This document shows, in pieces, positions 1 through 7,744 of a stretch of 64,000 bases of DNA. Under the pieces are notes generated by a model, which ran no database searches, was not told the DNA's origin, and was given only the letters and a program-made list of their open reading frames with translations. The stretch's first letter is position 1. Each line of letters opens with the position of its first letter. Both the position numbers and the translations under genes were made by a program. The DNA is from Actinomyces capricornis (lineage in GTDB: Bacteria; Actinomycetota; Actinomycetes; Actinomycetales; Actinomycetaceae): positions 310,001 through 374,000 of the forward strand of contig NZ_AP025017.1 of NCBI RefSeq assembly GCF_019974135.1. Direction: 5' to 3'.

Positions 1-43
1 GGTCGGGGATCGGAGCCACGAGGGCTGAGGGATCACGCCGGCC

Positions 44-79
44 GGGGACGCGCGGGAGGGCGCCGGCCCGCGCGTCCCC
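44..79. terminator. GC-rich hairpin, terminator-like
   Basis: Perfect 13-bp arms at 44-56 and 67-79 around a 10-base loop. It lies about 90 bases beyond the stop codon of the minus-strand gene at 172-882. There is no T-run, as is usual for high-GC actinobacteria. Its role as a terminator is inferred from position and structure. Nothing else is visible in bases 1-171. Confidence 0.4.
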
Positions 80-171
80 TCGCGCCCGCAGCGCGCGGCC
101 CGCCCATCGGCGCACTCCTATCGGCGCCCCGAGCCCCGCTGCGCGGAGCCTCCGCGCCCGCCCGGGCGCGC

Positions 172-882
172 CTAGACCATGAGGTGGGCGGTGTCGCCCA
201 GGGCGCGCAGGACCCGGTCCTGCTCCCCGTCCTCCTCCAGCACGGTGATGCTGCCGTGCTGGGCGTGGAAGAGCATCTGGCAGCACGCCTCGATCGGGAT
301 CCTCAGCCAGGCCGCCACCACCGCGCTGAAGGCGCCCCCATGGGTGACGACGATCCGCTGGTCGACAGGGTCAGACTCGATCGTCGCCATGGCCCGGTAG
401 GCCTGCTCCACCCACTCGCGCCGGGAGGCCACGACCTCGGCAGGCGGACCCTCCTGGCGACACGCCCGATCACCGTGATGAGCCCGGCCCAGGCCGTCCT
501 GCCCGAGCTCCAGGGGAAGGCTTTCCGGCCGCGTCGCAGGGCCCACCGCCTCGACAGCATCTGACTCCAGAGCACCAGCGCCGCCCTGCGCCGCGATCCG
601 CGGGGGCAGGGGCCCCATGGCGCGCAGGTCGCTGAGATAGGTGGGGCAGGCGCCGAAAGCCTCGGCGATGAGGCCCATCGTCTGAGAGTCGCGGGAGCGG
701 TCCGAGGTGTAGAGGGCAGGGGTGACATCGAAGGGGATGAGCATCTGCAAGCGGTCGGCGACGAGCTGGGCGTCGCGGACCGCCTGGGGCGACAGGGAGG
801 AGTCCTCGTCCTCCACCGGGGCGCCGAGGGTCTGGACCTGCTGCACGTCCTGGGGAGGTGTCACAACAAACACACGTGCCAT
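172..882 (-). CDS. Histidine-phosphatase-superfamily protein lacking the catalytic RHG motif
   Basis: A 236-residue protein with the layout of a phosphoglycerate-mutase-like histidine phosphatase. It has an N-terminal beta strand (ARVFVV), a segment like the family's 'LTPxGxxQA' stretch (SSLSPQAVRDAQLVADRL, about residues 28-45), and a C-terminal VVTHGG motif followed by a helix (about residues 185-205). The family's nucleophile motif RHG should follow the first strand, but here that place reads TPPQD. The phosphorylated histidine and its arginine are therefore missing, while the second active-site histidine (THGG) is kept. It may be a non-catalytic or divergent member; no substrate can be named. 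The ATG at 882 has a weak GGAAG about 11 bases upstream. A strong GC hairpin lies beyond the stop codon. Confidence 0.75.
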   Translation of the reverse strand: MARVFVVTPPQDVQQVQTLGAPVEDEDSSLSPQAVRDAQLVADRLQMLIPFDVTPALYTSDRSRDSQTMGLIAEAFGACPTYLSDLRAMGPLPPRIAAQGGAGALESDAVEAVGPATRPESLPLELGQDGLGRAHHGDRACRQEGPPAEVVASRREWVEQAYRAMATIESDPVDQRIVVTHGGAFSAVVAAWLRIPIEACCQMLFHAQHGSITVLEEDGEQDRVLRALGDTAHLMV

Positions 883-1135
883 AGAGGCATTCTTCCAAGG
901 AGCGCGAGTACCGTCCTGGGCTGTCCGTCAGCGCCGCCAGCGCCGTCGAGTGGCTCCTATCCCCGTCATGCCGCCGATGACCGCCGCCTCAGGGCCTTGC
1001 CATCCCGGTGAAGGTGGACAATGCCATAGTCGGCGTCCGCCCCGGGTGAAGCCCTAAGTCCCAGATTCGGGCCCACCCGTCTCGGGTGCTAGGACCGCCC
1101 CAACCGCATTCCGGGAGGGTTGGGCCACCGGACGC

Positions 1136-1175
1136 CGTCGGGCCCCCGCACCGGAGGCGGTGCAGGGGCCCGACG
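1136..1175 (-). terminator. Hairpin downstream of trigger factor gene
   Basis: Arms at 1136-1152 and 1159-1175 pair at 16 of 17 positions around a 6-base loop. It starts 18 bases past the tig stop codon on the minus strand, so it is the likely tig terminator. The rest of the gap 883-1192 shows no convincing gene. It holds the upstream regions of the phosphatase-like gene at one end and the end of tig at the other. Confidence 0.6.
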
Positions 1176-1192
1176 GGATCGAGCGGCGGGAC

Positions 1193-2596
1193 TCAGCCGG
1201 CGGAGGCCGCGCTGGCGGCACTGGCCGAGGAGGCGGAGGATGCCGAGGATCCCGAGCCGGCGGCCTCGACGTCGGTGGGCGAGGCGACCTCGGAGACGAC
1301 CTCGGCGGCGTCGGCCTCATCGGAGCCGATGAAGGCGCTCAGGTCGACCTCCTTGCCCTCGGAGTCCTTGACGCTGACCCGGCGCAGGGCGATGGCCAGG
1401 GACTTGTTGCGGGCGATCTCGGAGACGAAGGCGGGAATCTGGCCGGCCTGCTGGGCGCCCTGGATGAACTGGGCGGGCTCGATGCCGTACTGCTGGGAGG
1501 TCTGGAACAGGAAGTCCCACAGCTCCTCCTGGCTCACGCCCACCTCGGTCTGCTCGGCCAGGACGTCGAGGATGATCTGCTCGCGCACACCATTGGCGAC
1601 ATCCTCACGGATCTCCTTGCCGTGCTCGTCGTCGCCCTCCTTGCCCTCGGCTTGGAGGTGCTGGGCGACCTCGTGCTCGACCACGGCCTCGGGGACCTCG
1701 AAGTCGATCTTCTCGCGCAGGCGCTCCAGGAGCGCGTCGCGGGCGGCCACGGCCTGCTCGCTGGTCTTGCGCTCGGTGATCTGGCGGCGCTGGTCCTCGC
1801 GCAGCTCCTCAACGGTGTCGAACTCCGAGGCCATCTCGGCGAACTCGTCGTCGACCTCGGGCAGCTCGCGCTGCTTGACGGCGGTGGCGGTGACCGTGAC
1901 CTCGGCCTGCTCCCCCGCGTGCTCGCCGCCGGCCAGCTCGGTGGTGAAGGTGGCGGACTCATCGGTCTTCAGGCCCCGCAGGGCGGTGTCCAGGCCCTTG
2001 AGCATGTTGCCCTTGCCGATCTCGTAGGAGACGCCGGAGACCGAGTCGACCTCCTCGCCGTCGATAACGGCCTTGAGGTCGATGGTGACGAAGTCGCCGG
2101 TCTTGGCCTTGCGGCCCACCGACTTCAGAGAGCCGAAACGGGCGCGCAGATTGTCCATCTCCTCGGTCAGCTCCTCGTCGCTGACCTCGATGGCGTCCAC
2201 GGACAGCTCGATGTCCTCCAGCGCGGGGATCTCGATCTCGGGGCGGACGGTGACCTCGGCGGTGAAGACCAGCTCACCGCCCGGGGCGCCCTCGACATTG
2301 GGCAGCTCGGTGATCTCGACCTCGGGCTGGAGCATAGGGATGCGCTCGGCCTCGGTGATCGCATCGCGGTAGAGGTCGGACAGCGAGTTGTTGACGGCCT
2401 CCTGGATAACGACGCCGCGGCCCACCCGCTGGTCGATGATCCGGGTGGGCACGTGCCCGGGGCGGAAGCCGGGGACCTGGATCTGGGAGCCGATCTCCTT
2501 GTAGGCGGCGTTGATGCTGGGCTGGAGCTCCTCGTAGGGGACCTCAACGGTCAGCTTGATACGGCTGGGATCGAGGTTCTCGACAGTGGTCTTCAC
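1193..2596 (-). CDS. tig: Trigger factor (ribosome-associated chaperone and PPIase)
   Basis: A 467-residue trigger factor that binds at the ribosome exit tunnel and folds nascent chains. The N-terminal ribosome-binding domain begins KTTVENLDPSRIKLTVEV and carries the signature-loop region GFRPGHVPTRII. An FKBP-type PPIase domain follows (TGDFVTIDLKAVIDGEEV to about residue 245), then a helical chaperone domain. The C-terminus ends in an acidic and Ser/Ala-rich low-complexity tail, common in actinobacterial trigger factors. The start is taken as the GTG at 2596 because GGGAG lies 8 bases upstream and family members begin at M-K-T-T. An ATG 15 bases further upstream (2611) is possible but has no better ribosome binding site. 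It is followed by a strong hairpin and appears monocistronic. Confidence 0.95.
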   Translation of the reverse strand: MKTTVENLDPSRIKLTVEVPYEELQPSINAAYKEIGSQIQVPGFRPGHVPTRIIDQRVGRGVVIQEAVNNSLSDLYRDAITEAERIPMLQPEVEITELPNVEGAPGGELVFTAEVTVRPEIEIPALEDIELSVDAIEVSDEELTEEMDNLRARFGSLKSVGRKAKTGDFVTIDLKAVIDGEEVDSVSGVSYEIGKGNMLKGLDTALRGLKTDESATFTTELAGGEHAGEQAEVTVTATAVKQRELPEVDDEFAEMASEFDTVEELREDQRRQITERKTSEQAVAARDALLERLREKIDFEVPEAVVEHEVAQHLQAEGKEGDDEHGKEIREDVANGVREQIILDVLAEQTEVGVSQEELWDFLFQTSQQYGIEPAQFIQGAQQAGQIPAFVSEIARNKSLAIALRRVSVKDSEGKEVDLSAFIGSDEADAAEVVSEVASPTDVEAAGSGSSASSASSASAASAASAG

Positions 2597-2909
2597 GGGG
2601 GCTGCTCCCATAGGTTCTGAGTCGGTGGAAACGCCGGGCACCGGCGGACGCCCGTTGCCGGCGTCGATCCGTGCCATCTTAGGGCACCAGCACCGTGACA
2701 GCGACAGCGCTTTCATGAGCCTAGACACAGGTTCCGCAGGCGGCCCCGCACTCATGGCCCGGCGCCCGGCCCGGGCGGATCGGGGAACTGAGCGGGCGAA
2801 CTGATCGGTGACAGCCCGAGGCCGGCCTGCGCCTCTGGTCCGCCGCTCCGGGGCGGGTCGGGCTCGCGGGCACGCAGCGGGGCGCCACCGCAGCGCCCCG
2901 GGCCCAGGG
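2597..2909. other. Gene-free stretch upstream of tig
   Basis: 313 bases between the tig start and the end of the next minus-strand gene. It presumably carries the tig promoter. I see no coding region with convincing codon bias and a start site, no RNA gene, and no repeat in it. Confidence 0.5.
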
Positions 2910-3209
2910 CTACGGGACGGTGGGCACCGGCACGCTGCGCCCGCCGCTGACCCGGGCCAGGACGGCCTGCGGGACGGTGGCGTCCTGGCGCACCGCGGCC
3001 AGGACGCGCTCGTGGACCTCGCGCGCCTCGGCATCATCGACGCCGGTGAAGCGGACGGTGACGCGCGGCCGCCCGGCCACGATGCCGACGTCGAAGGACT
3101 CCAGGACGGTGGTGGCCTTAACGGCACTGCGGGCCGCGGTCTCGACATCGCGCGGGTCGCGACCGGGGCGCAGGGCCGTCACGGTGAGGATCGAGCGGTA
3201 GGAGGGCAT
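2910..3209 (-). CDS. Conserved hypothetical small protein
   Basis: A 99-residue soluble protein of unknown function. It starts MPSYRSILTVTALRPG and has a compact alternating strand/helix pattern, with alanine-rich helices and a GRPRVTVRFTG strand. No Cys, signal peptide or membrane segment is visible. The G/C-rich third positions and the compact domain-like composition support a real gene. It lies on the same strand as tig and the MFS gene but is separated from both by gaps, so it is probably transcribed alone. I do not recognise the family. Confidence 0.6.
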   Translation of the reverse strand: MPSYRSILTVTALRPGRDPRDVETAARSAVKATTVLESFDVGIVAGRPRVTVRFTGVDDAEAREVHERVLAAVRQDATVPQAVLARVSGGRSVPVPTVP

Positions 3210-3396
3210 GCTTGCGAGGATAGCCTCGGGGGCGGTCGGCCATCCTCTCCCCCTGGTCCTGCCCTGGTCAGCGCAGGCCTTCCCGGCCGCAGCGCCGGTC
3301 CAGCCACCTCGGAGGCAGGGGCATCACATGGCGCAGCGGACCAGGCCTGGGAGGCGTGTCCATGCGCGACCCCATCAACGAGGCCTCCGCACGGCC

Positions 3397-4578
3397 TTAG
3401 GCATCGTGACACTGTGACCCCTGCGGGGCACCGACCGTGCGGTGGGCCAGCATGGTGGCAATCGCCGCAAGCGTGCCGATCGCGCCGGCGATGAGCACGG
3501 CGGGCCGCGCCCCTCCCCAGATCGCCGGGGTGCCCAGCACATTGCCGATCGCGGAGAAGGCGGAGAATCCGGCCCCCACCATCGCCCAGGCCTGCCCGAG
3601 GTGCCGCGCATCCACAGTGCTGTAGACCATGTCGCGCACACCGATGTTGTGAATCGCGTTGGCGAAGCCGCCGGCGAGGAAGACCACGGCGATGACCGCG
3701 GGCACGGCGACCGCCCCTTCGATGAGGATCGCCACCGAAACGCCCAGCCCTCCGTAGACCACGCAGGCGGCACGACTGGGCGTCAACTCATACCGCGCCC
3801 CCAGCGCGGCGCCCGCCAGCGTCCCCGCAGCCCAGCACACGAGCATGAGGGAATAGCCCACATACCCCTGGGCCACGTCCTGGAGGTAGTAGACCCCGGC
3901 GACGCCCTCGATGGAGGTCGCGGTGACCACGATGAGCACGAAGGGCAGCAGGCGCCGCACGGGGGCCGACCGCGCCACGGCCCCCAGTCCTGCCCGCACA
4001 TCCGGCAGGGTGCTCCTGTCCACCTCCAACCGGCCCATGCCCGGCCCGTGCCAGGCGATGGCCAGTGCCGCGATGAGGAAGGCGAGCGCCACGGCCCCGA
4101 AGGCGACTATCCGTCCACCTCCGAAGAGCAGTGCGGCCACCGGCGGGCCCACGATGGAGGCGACCGCCCCCATCCCGACAATCCAGGAGCTCGCCCGCGA
4201 CTGGGTCATGCCCTGGAGCCTGGGCAGGAAGGCGAAGGAGCCGGCGGCCACGACAACGGCGCACAGCGACTGCAGGGCGCCGCAGGCCACCACCAGCCAG
4301 GCACGGGTCGACACCGCCATCCCCAGCACGCACAGCGCGGAGGCCGCGATGGCCGAGATCCAGGCGGTTCTCCCCGTCGCGCGATCCACCAGTGAGCCGA
4401 GAATCGGGGCGAGCAGCACGGGCGGGAGCAGATTCGCCAGGACAACGCCCGTGACCCACCATGAGACGGCCAGGCGCGAGGCCGACAGCAGGAGCAGGAC
4501 GTAGACCACCGAATCGCCGATGACGCTCAAAGCGATGGCGGACAGCACGAAAGCGGAGCGGCGGCTCATCATGTCCAC
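3397..4578 (-). CDS. MFS transporter
   Basis: A 393-residue integral membrane protein with about 12 hydrophobic segments and the major-facilitator loop LGSLVDRATGRTAW between segments 2 and 3 (around residues 60-73). This is the typical position of the GxLaDrxGrkr motif. The overall pattern (short N-terminus, central loop GMGRLEVDRSTLPDVRAGL near residues 178-200, His/Asp-poor C-terminus) fits drug/metabolite exporters of the MFS_1 or MFS_3 type. The substrate cannot be inferred. The start is a GTG at 4578 (internal ATGs follow within three codons). The gene runs toward the 99-residue gene and is preceded on the same strand by two tRNA genes. Confidence 0.85.
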   Translation of the reverse strand: MDMMSRRSAFVLSAIALSVIGDSVVYVLLLLSASRLAVSWWVTGVVLANLLPPVLLAPILGSLVDRATGRTAWISAIAASALCVLGMAVSTRAWLVVACGALQSLCAVVVAAGSFAFLPRLQGMTQSRASSWIVGMGAVASIVGPPVAALLFGGGRIVAFGAVALAFLIAALAIAWHGPGMGRLEVDRSTLPDVRAGLGAVARSAPVRRLLPFVLIVVTATSIEGVAGVYYLQDVAQGYVGYSLMLVCWAAGTLAGAALGARYELTPSRAACVVYGGLGVSVAILIEGAVAVPAVIAVVFLAGGFANAIHNIGVRDMVYSTVDARHLGQAWAMVGAGFSAFSAIGNVLGTPAIWGGARPAVLIAGAIGTLAAIATMLAHRTVGAPQGSQCHDA

Positions 4579-4672
4579 ATATCCACGAAGCAGGTGTGGA
4601 GGCCAGGCACTCGTGACCGCGGCACACTGTCAACAGCGTCGTCACGTCGAGCCGGGGCCCGAAGGAGGTGGG

Positions 4673-4746
4673 TCGGGCTGGCGGGATTTGAACCCGCGGC
4701 CCCCTGCTCCCAAAGCAGGTGCGCTACCAAACTGCGCCACAGCCCG
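4673..4746 (-). tRNA. tRNA-Pro (TGG)
   Basis: Cloverleaf on the minus strand. The acceptor arms at 4740-4746 and 4674-4680 pair perfectly over 7 bp with discriminator A at 4673. The anticodon stem CCTGC/GCAGG encloses the loop TTTGGGA, giving anticodon TGG (Pro). The T-arm contains TTCAAAT flanked by paired bases. CCA is not encoded exactly. It sits just downstream of tRNA-Gly and rpmF on the same strand. Confidence 0.95.
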
Positions 4747-4794
4747 GAAGAGCCGTCGGGGCCGCCGTGATCGACGACCCCGAGTAACTCTCAG

Positions 4795-4865
4795 AGCGGG
4801 TGACGGGAATCGAACCCGCGCAATCTGCTTGGAAGGCAGAGGCTCTACCATTGAGCTACACCCGC
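4795..4865 (-). tRNA. tRNA-Gly (TCC)
   Basis: Cloverleaf on the minus strand. The acceptor arms 4859-4865 and 4796-4802 pair perfectly over 7 bp. The anticodon stem TCTGC/GCAGA encloses CTTCCAA, so the anticodon is TCC (Gly). The T-loop TTCGATT is present. The gene lies between rpmF and tRNA-Pro, all on the same strand, and may be co-transcribed with them. Confidence 0.95.
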
Positions 4866-4902
4866 AAGGAGTGGGGACTGGTTGCCAGCCCCACCACCGG
4901 CC

Positions 4903-5067
4903 TCAGTGCTCGATGAGACCGGCCTTGTAGGCCCGCACCAGACGGCGGGGCACAGTGATCTTGCGGCCACCGATACGAATGGTGTCGAGCGTGGTGAGCT
5001 CGGCCTTCCACTGCGAACGGCGGTTGCGGGTGTTGCTGCGGGACATCTTCCGCTTGGGCACTGCCAT
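4903..5067 (-). CDS. rpmF: 50S ribosomal protein L32, cysteine-free form
   Basis: A 54-residue protein starting [24 protein letters not shown], the hallmark N-terminus of bacterial L32. The C-terminal half ([22 protein letters not shown]) lacks the four zinc-binding cysteines of the C+ type, so this is the zinc-independent form, also known from mycobacteria. The start at 5067 is set by an AGAGGAG ribosome binding site upstream and by family length; a longer in-frame reading to 5181 is not needed. It is not in the usual rpmF-plsX/yceD operon. Instead tRNA-Gly and tRNA-Pro follow on the same strand. Confidence 0.95.
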   Translation of the reverse strand: MAVPKRKMSRSNTRNRRSQWKAELTTLDTIRIGGRKITVPRRLVRAYKAGLIEH

Positions 5068-5307
5068 GGAGCCGCTCCTCTCAAAGATTCTGGGGATCAT
5101 CCGATCCGGCGAAAACTGGACCGAGGGACACCATAACGACTCCGGGGCTGGGGCATCCAGCCCGAAACCACTGTCGACCATGTGACATCGGTCCCGTCAC
5201 CCGGCCCCGACGAGCCACCCACCGCTGGCCGCCTCCGACCCCCGCCTACCGGCCCGCCCGCCGCGACACCTCACCGGTCGGGCTCTCCCCCATGGGAGGA
5301 TGAGCGA

Positions 5308-6027
5308 ATGAGCCCGTCCCAGGCCAGCGAGCCGTTCTCCTCAGCCCGGGCACCCCTGGCCCCGGCGCGCACCGACCACCCGCAGGTCGACCTGGAGGTC
5401 AAGCGCTCCCACTTCCTGGGGCGCGCCGCCCGCGCGGACACCGAGGAGGAGGCCAGGGCCTTCATCTCCCGCATCCGCTCGACCTACCCCGACGCCCGCC
5501 ACCACTGCTCGGCCTTCCTCCTGGCCCCGCAGGGCGCCCAGCCCGTGGAGCGCTCCAGCGACGACGGTGAGCCCTCGGGCACCGCGGGCCAGCCCATGCT
5601 GGAGGTCCTGCGCGGCAGTGGGGCCGTCAACGCCGTCGTGGTGGTGACCAGGTACTTCGGCGGCACCCTGCTGGGCACGGGCGGCCTGGTGCGCGCCTAC
5701 TCCGAGGCCACCTCCCGAGCCCTGGCCGCGGCGTCGTGGGTAGCGCTGGGCAGTGTCCACCTGTGGGAGGTCCGGATTCCCATCGCGCAGGCCGGCCGGC
5801 TGGAGGCCGAGCTGCGGGCACTGCCCGCGCAGATGGGGATCGGCACGCAGGAGACCATCTGGGGGCCGACCCACGCCGTCCTGACCCTGACCACCACCTC
5901 CCCCGACGCCGTCACCCTGACCGAGGTCCTGGCCTCGCGCACCCAGGGGCAGGCGGTGCCCGAGCCCGCGGGCAGCCGCCTCATCGAGACCCCGACGGCG
6001 CCCCCGCCACCGTGGCCCCATAGCTGA
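5308..6027 (+). CDS. YigZ / IMPACT family protein
   Basis: A 239-residue protein of the UPF0029 (IMPACT) family. The N-terminal domain carries EVKRSHFLGRAAR (about residue 30), the conserved DARHHCSAF and SSDDGEPSGTAGQPML segments, and VVVTRYFGGTLLGTGGLVRAYS (about residues 110-135). A DUF1949-type C-terminal domain follows. Bacterial members are linked to translation regulation by homology with eukaryotic IMPACT, but the molecular function is not established. The ATG at 5308 is chosen because GGGAGGA lies 7 bases upstream; the frame is open further upstream but has no better signal. The gene is divergent from rpmF. Confidence 0.9.
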   Translation: MSPSQASEPFSSARAPLAPARTDHPQVDLEVKRSHFLGRAARADTEEEARAFISRIRSTYPDARHHCSAFLLAPQGAQPVERSSDDGEPSGTAGQPMLEVLRGSGAVNAVVVVTRYFGGTLLGTGGLVRAYSEATSRALAAASWVALGSVHLWEVRIPIAQAGRLEAELRALPAQMGIGTQETIWGPTHAVLTLTTTSPDAVTLTEVLASRTQGQAVPEPAGSRLIETPTAPPPPWPHS

Positions 6028-6352
6028 ACGCCTTCTGCTGGTTCACACGCATGCCGCCCGGTCAGAACGGACGAACCGGCCCAGCGTGATGCGAGTGACC
6101 CAGCAGAACATGCGGCGGCCGTCAAGCCGACGGCGAAACAGTGCCCACGATGCGATCCTGCAGGTCACCACACCCCAGGACGACGGTAGGGTGCCGCCAA
6201 GCGCCGTCACTCGAAGGCCGCCACGCCGGTGGCCGATGGGCGTCGTAGAGGGGCTCCATGCCCGAGCTGCACATACCGACCGAACCCCACGCCCCGTCCG
6301 GGCGGCCCTCCGGGCACCCGGAGCACGGGAGCCGGGACCGGGATGATTCGAA

Positions 6353-6409
6353 AGGAGGACATCATGAGGGCTGTTCCCGCCATGCCCGTCATGCGTCGCA
6401 TGTCCTCCT
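6353..6409 (+). promoter_or_regulatory. Helix sequestering the leader-peptide ribosome binding site
   Basis: AGGAGGACAT at 6353-6362, which includes the Shine-Dalgarno sequence of the leader ORF, is perfectly complementary over 10 bp to ATGTCCTCCT at 6400-6409 inside the same ORF. The 3' arm ends exactly where the first Cys codon (6409-6411) begins. A ribosome paused on the Cys codons would cover the 3' arm and keep the helix open. A ribosome that finishes the ORF would let it form. The pairing is seen directly; the regulatory role is inferred. Confidence 0.5.
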
Positions 6410-6426
6410 GCTGTCGGTGTCGGTAG
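6364..6426 (+). CDS. Cys-rich leader peptide upstream of cysK
   Basis: A 20-codon ORF with a very strong Shine-Dalgarno (AAAGGAGG ending 5 bases before the ATG) that ends in ...SSCCRCR. Cysteines are residues 16, 17 and 19, encoded by TGC, TGT and TGT at 6409-6414 and 6418-6420. Clustered codons for the end product just before the stop are the mark of an attenuator peptide. Cysteine-responsive attenuation by short polycysteine ORFs is known in mycobacteria. Here the downstream genes, cysK and cysE, make cysteine. The distance to cysK is 294 bases, enough for alternative RNA structures. The peptide itself probably has no function apart from translation sensing. The gene is too short to prove by composition alone, but signal and context agree. 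Confidence 0.65.
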   Translation: MRAVPAMPVMRRMSSCCRCR

Positions 6427-6448
6427 GGCGCCAGGCCACGATATCCAG

Positions 6449-6468
6449 TGCGCGCGTCGCTGCGCGCA
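6449..6468 (+). terminator. GC hairpin after Cys leader ORF, possible attenuator
   Basis: TGCGCGC at 6449-6455 pairs with GCGCGCA at 6462-6468 (7 bp, 6-base loop), starting 22 bases past the leader stop codon. No T-run follows. It could be an attenuator element or a pausing hairpin; this is inferred from position only. Confidence 0.3.
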
Positions 6469-6720
6469 TGCCCGGCGCTCCCCGTGCAGCCCCTATCCTG
6501 CTGCCACCCCATGCGGCCGCGAACCGCACCCGGGCCCGCCTCGAACAGGTCTGGTGCCGCCGGCGCTCTCACGCCGACTCCGGGACCCCGGAGCCCCGGT
6601 GGGCACAGCCACCGATCAGACCCCGATCGGCACTGCCCTCAGGCGCTGCAACCGGCCCCGCACCGGCCCAGGCCCTGCCAGCCCGCCCACGCACGCAGAA
6701 GCAGAAGTAAAGGAATCACC

Positions 6721-7650
6721 ATGGCCTACGCAAGCGACGTCACCGGCCTCGTCGGCAACACCCCCCTGGTCCGCATCAACCGCATCACCGACGGCGCTCC
6801 AGCCACCGTCCTGGCCAAGGTGGAGGCCTTCGAGCCGGCCTCCAGCGTCAAGGACCGCATCGCCCTGTCCATCGTGCGCGCCGCCGAGGCCTCCGGCGAG
6901 CTCAAGCCCGGGGGCACCATCATCGAGGCCACCTCCGGCAACACCGGCGTGGGCCTGGCCATGGTGGGGGCCGCCCTGGGTTACCGGGTGGTCATCACCA
7001 TGCCCGAGACCTTCTCCAAGGAGCGCCGCGCCATCATGCGCGCCTTCGGCGCCGAGCTGGTGCTGACCACCGAGGGCGGCGTGGCCGGAGCGGTCAAGCG
7101 CGCCGAGGAGATCCAGGCCGCCACCCCCAACTCGATCCTGGCCTCCCAGTTCACCAATCCCGCCAACCCTAAGGTCCACCGCGAGACCACGGCCCGGGAG
7201 ATCCTGGAGCAGACCGGCGGCGAGCTCGACGTCTTCGTGGCGGGCATCGGCACGGGCGGCACCCTCACCGGTGTGGGCCAGGTGCTGCGCCGGGAGAAGC
7301 CTGAGGTCAAGATCTACGGCGTCGAGCCCGCCGAGTCCCCGCTGCTGAGCGAGGGCTCCTGGTCCCCGCACAAGATCCAGGGCATGGGCCCCAACATCAT
7401 TCCCGAGGTCCTGGACCAGCAGGTCTGGGACGAGCTGCTCCACATCAGCTCGGAGCAGTCCATCGCCTACGCCCGCCGCGCCGCCGCCGAGGAGGGGCTG
7501 CTGGTGGGCATCTCCTCCGGCGCCGCACTGGCGGCGGCCGCCGAGCTGGCCAAGCGCCCCGAGTTCGAGGGCAAGACGATCGTCACGGTCCTGCCCGACA
7601 CCGGGGAGCGCTACCTGTCCACGGTGCTGTTCCAGGACCTGCTCAACTAA
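6721..7650 (+). CDS. cysK: Cysteine synthase (O-acetylserine sulfhydrylase)
   Basis: A 309-residue PLP enzyme that converts O-acetylserine and sulfide to cysteine. The PLP lysine is K44 in the ASSVKDR motif. The substrate/phosphate loop TSGNTG is at 71-76, and the [10 protein letters not shown] loop binding the PLP phosphate is near 175-185. Length and the [10 protein letters not shown]-terminus match CysK A-type enzymes rather than CBS or CysM. The ATG at 6721 has AAAGGAA 6 bases upstream; the long open frame upstream is just leader. It is followed by a perfect hairpin and then cysE, a typical cysK-cysE pair. The Cys-rich leader ORF suggests control by cysteine supply. Confidence 0.97.
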   Translation: MAYASDVTGLVGNTPLVRINRITDGAPATVLAKVEAFEPASSVKDRIALSIVRAAEASGELKPGGTIIEATSGNTGVGLAMVGAALGYRVVITMPETFSKERRAIMRAFGAELVLTTEGGVAGAVKRAEEIQAATPNSILASQFTNPANPKVHRETTAREILEQTGGELDVFVAGIGTGGTLTGVGQVLRREKPEVKIYGVEPAESPLLSEGSWSPHKIQGMGPNIIPEVLDQQVWDELLHISSEQSIAYARRAAAEEGLLVGISSGAALAAAAELAKRPEFEGKTIVTVLPDTGERYLSTVLFQDLLN

Positions 7651-7658
7651 AGCCACGG

Positions 7659-7701
7659 GCCCGTGGTGCCCGCCCTCACGCTCAGGGCGGGCACCACGGG
7701 C
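7659..7701 (+). terminator. Perfect 18-bp hairpin between cysK and cysE
   Basis: Arms at 7659-7676 and 7684-7701 are exact reverse complements, with a 7-base loop (7677-7683). It begins 8 bases after the cysK stop and 43 bases before the cysE start. It could be a partial terminator that lowers cysE relative to cysK, or a processing or stabilising structure. The stem is seen directly; the role is inferred. Confidence 0.6.
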
Positions 7702-7744
7702 GTGCCGCACCGGTCGGCCTCGTCCCACCATCGAGGAGAACACC

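Larger units (their letters stand above)
6028..6720 (+). other. Long leader region upstream of cysK
   Basis: 693 bases without a long gene. The region contains a short inverted repeat after yigZ (6118-6123 with 6129-6134), the Cys-rich leader ORF (6364-6426), a Shine-Dalgarno-sequestering helix (6353-6409), a 7-bp GC hairpin (6449-6468) and a second hairpin at 6578-6593 before the cysK start. The concentration of structure and the leader ORF suggest a long regulated 5' untranslated region. I see no known riboswitch class. I could not identify a promoter with confidence. Confidence 0.5.

Noticed and set aside
2597..3148. Long upstream extension of the trigger-factor frame
   Set aside because: The added residues are Arg/Pro/Ser-rich without family similarity, and a GTG with a good ribosome binding site gives the normal trigger-factor N-terminus.
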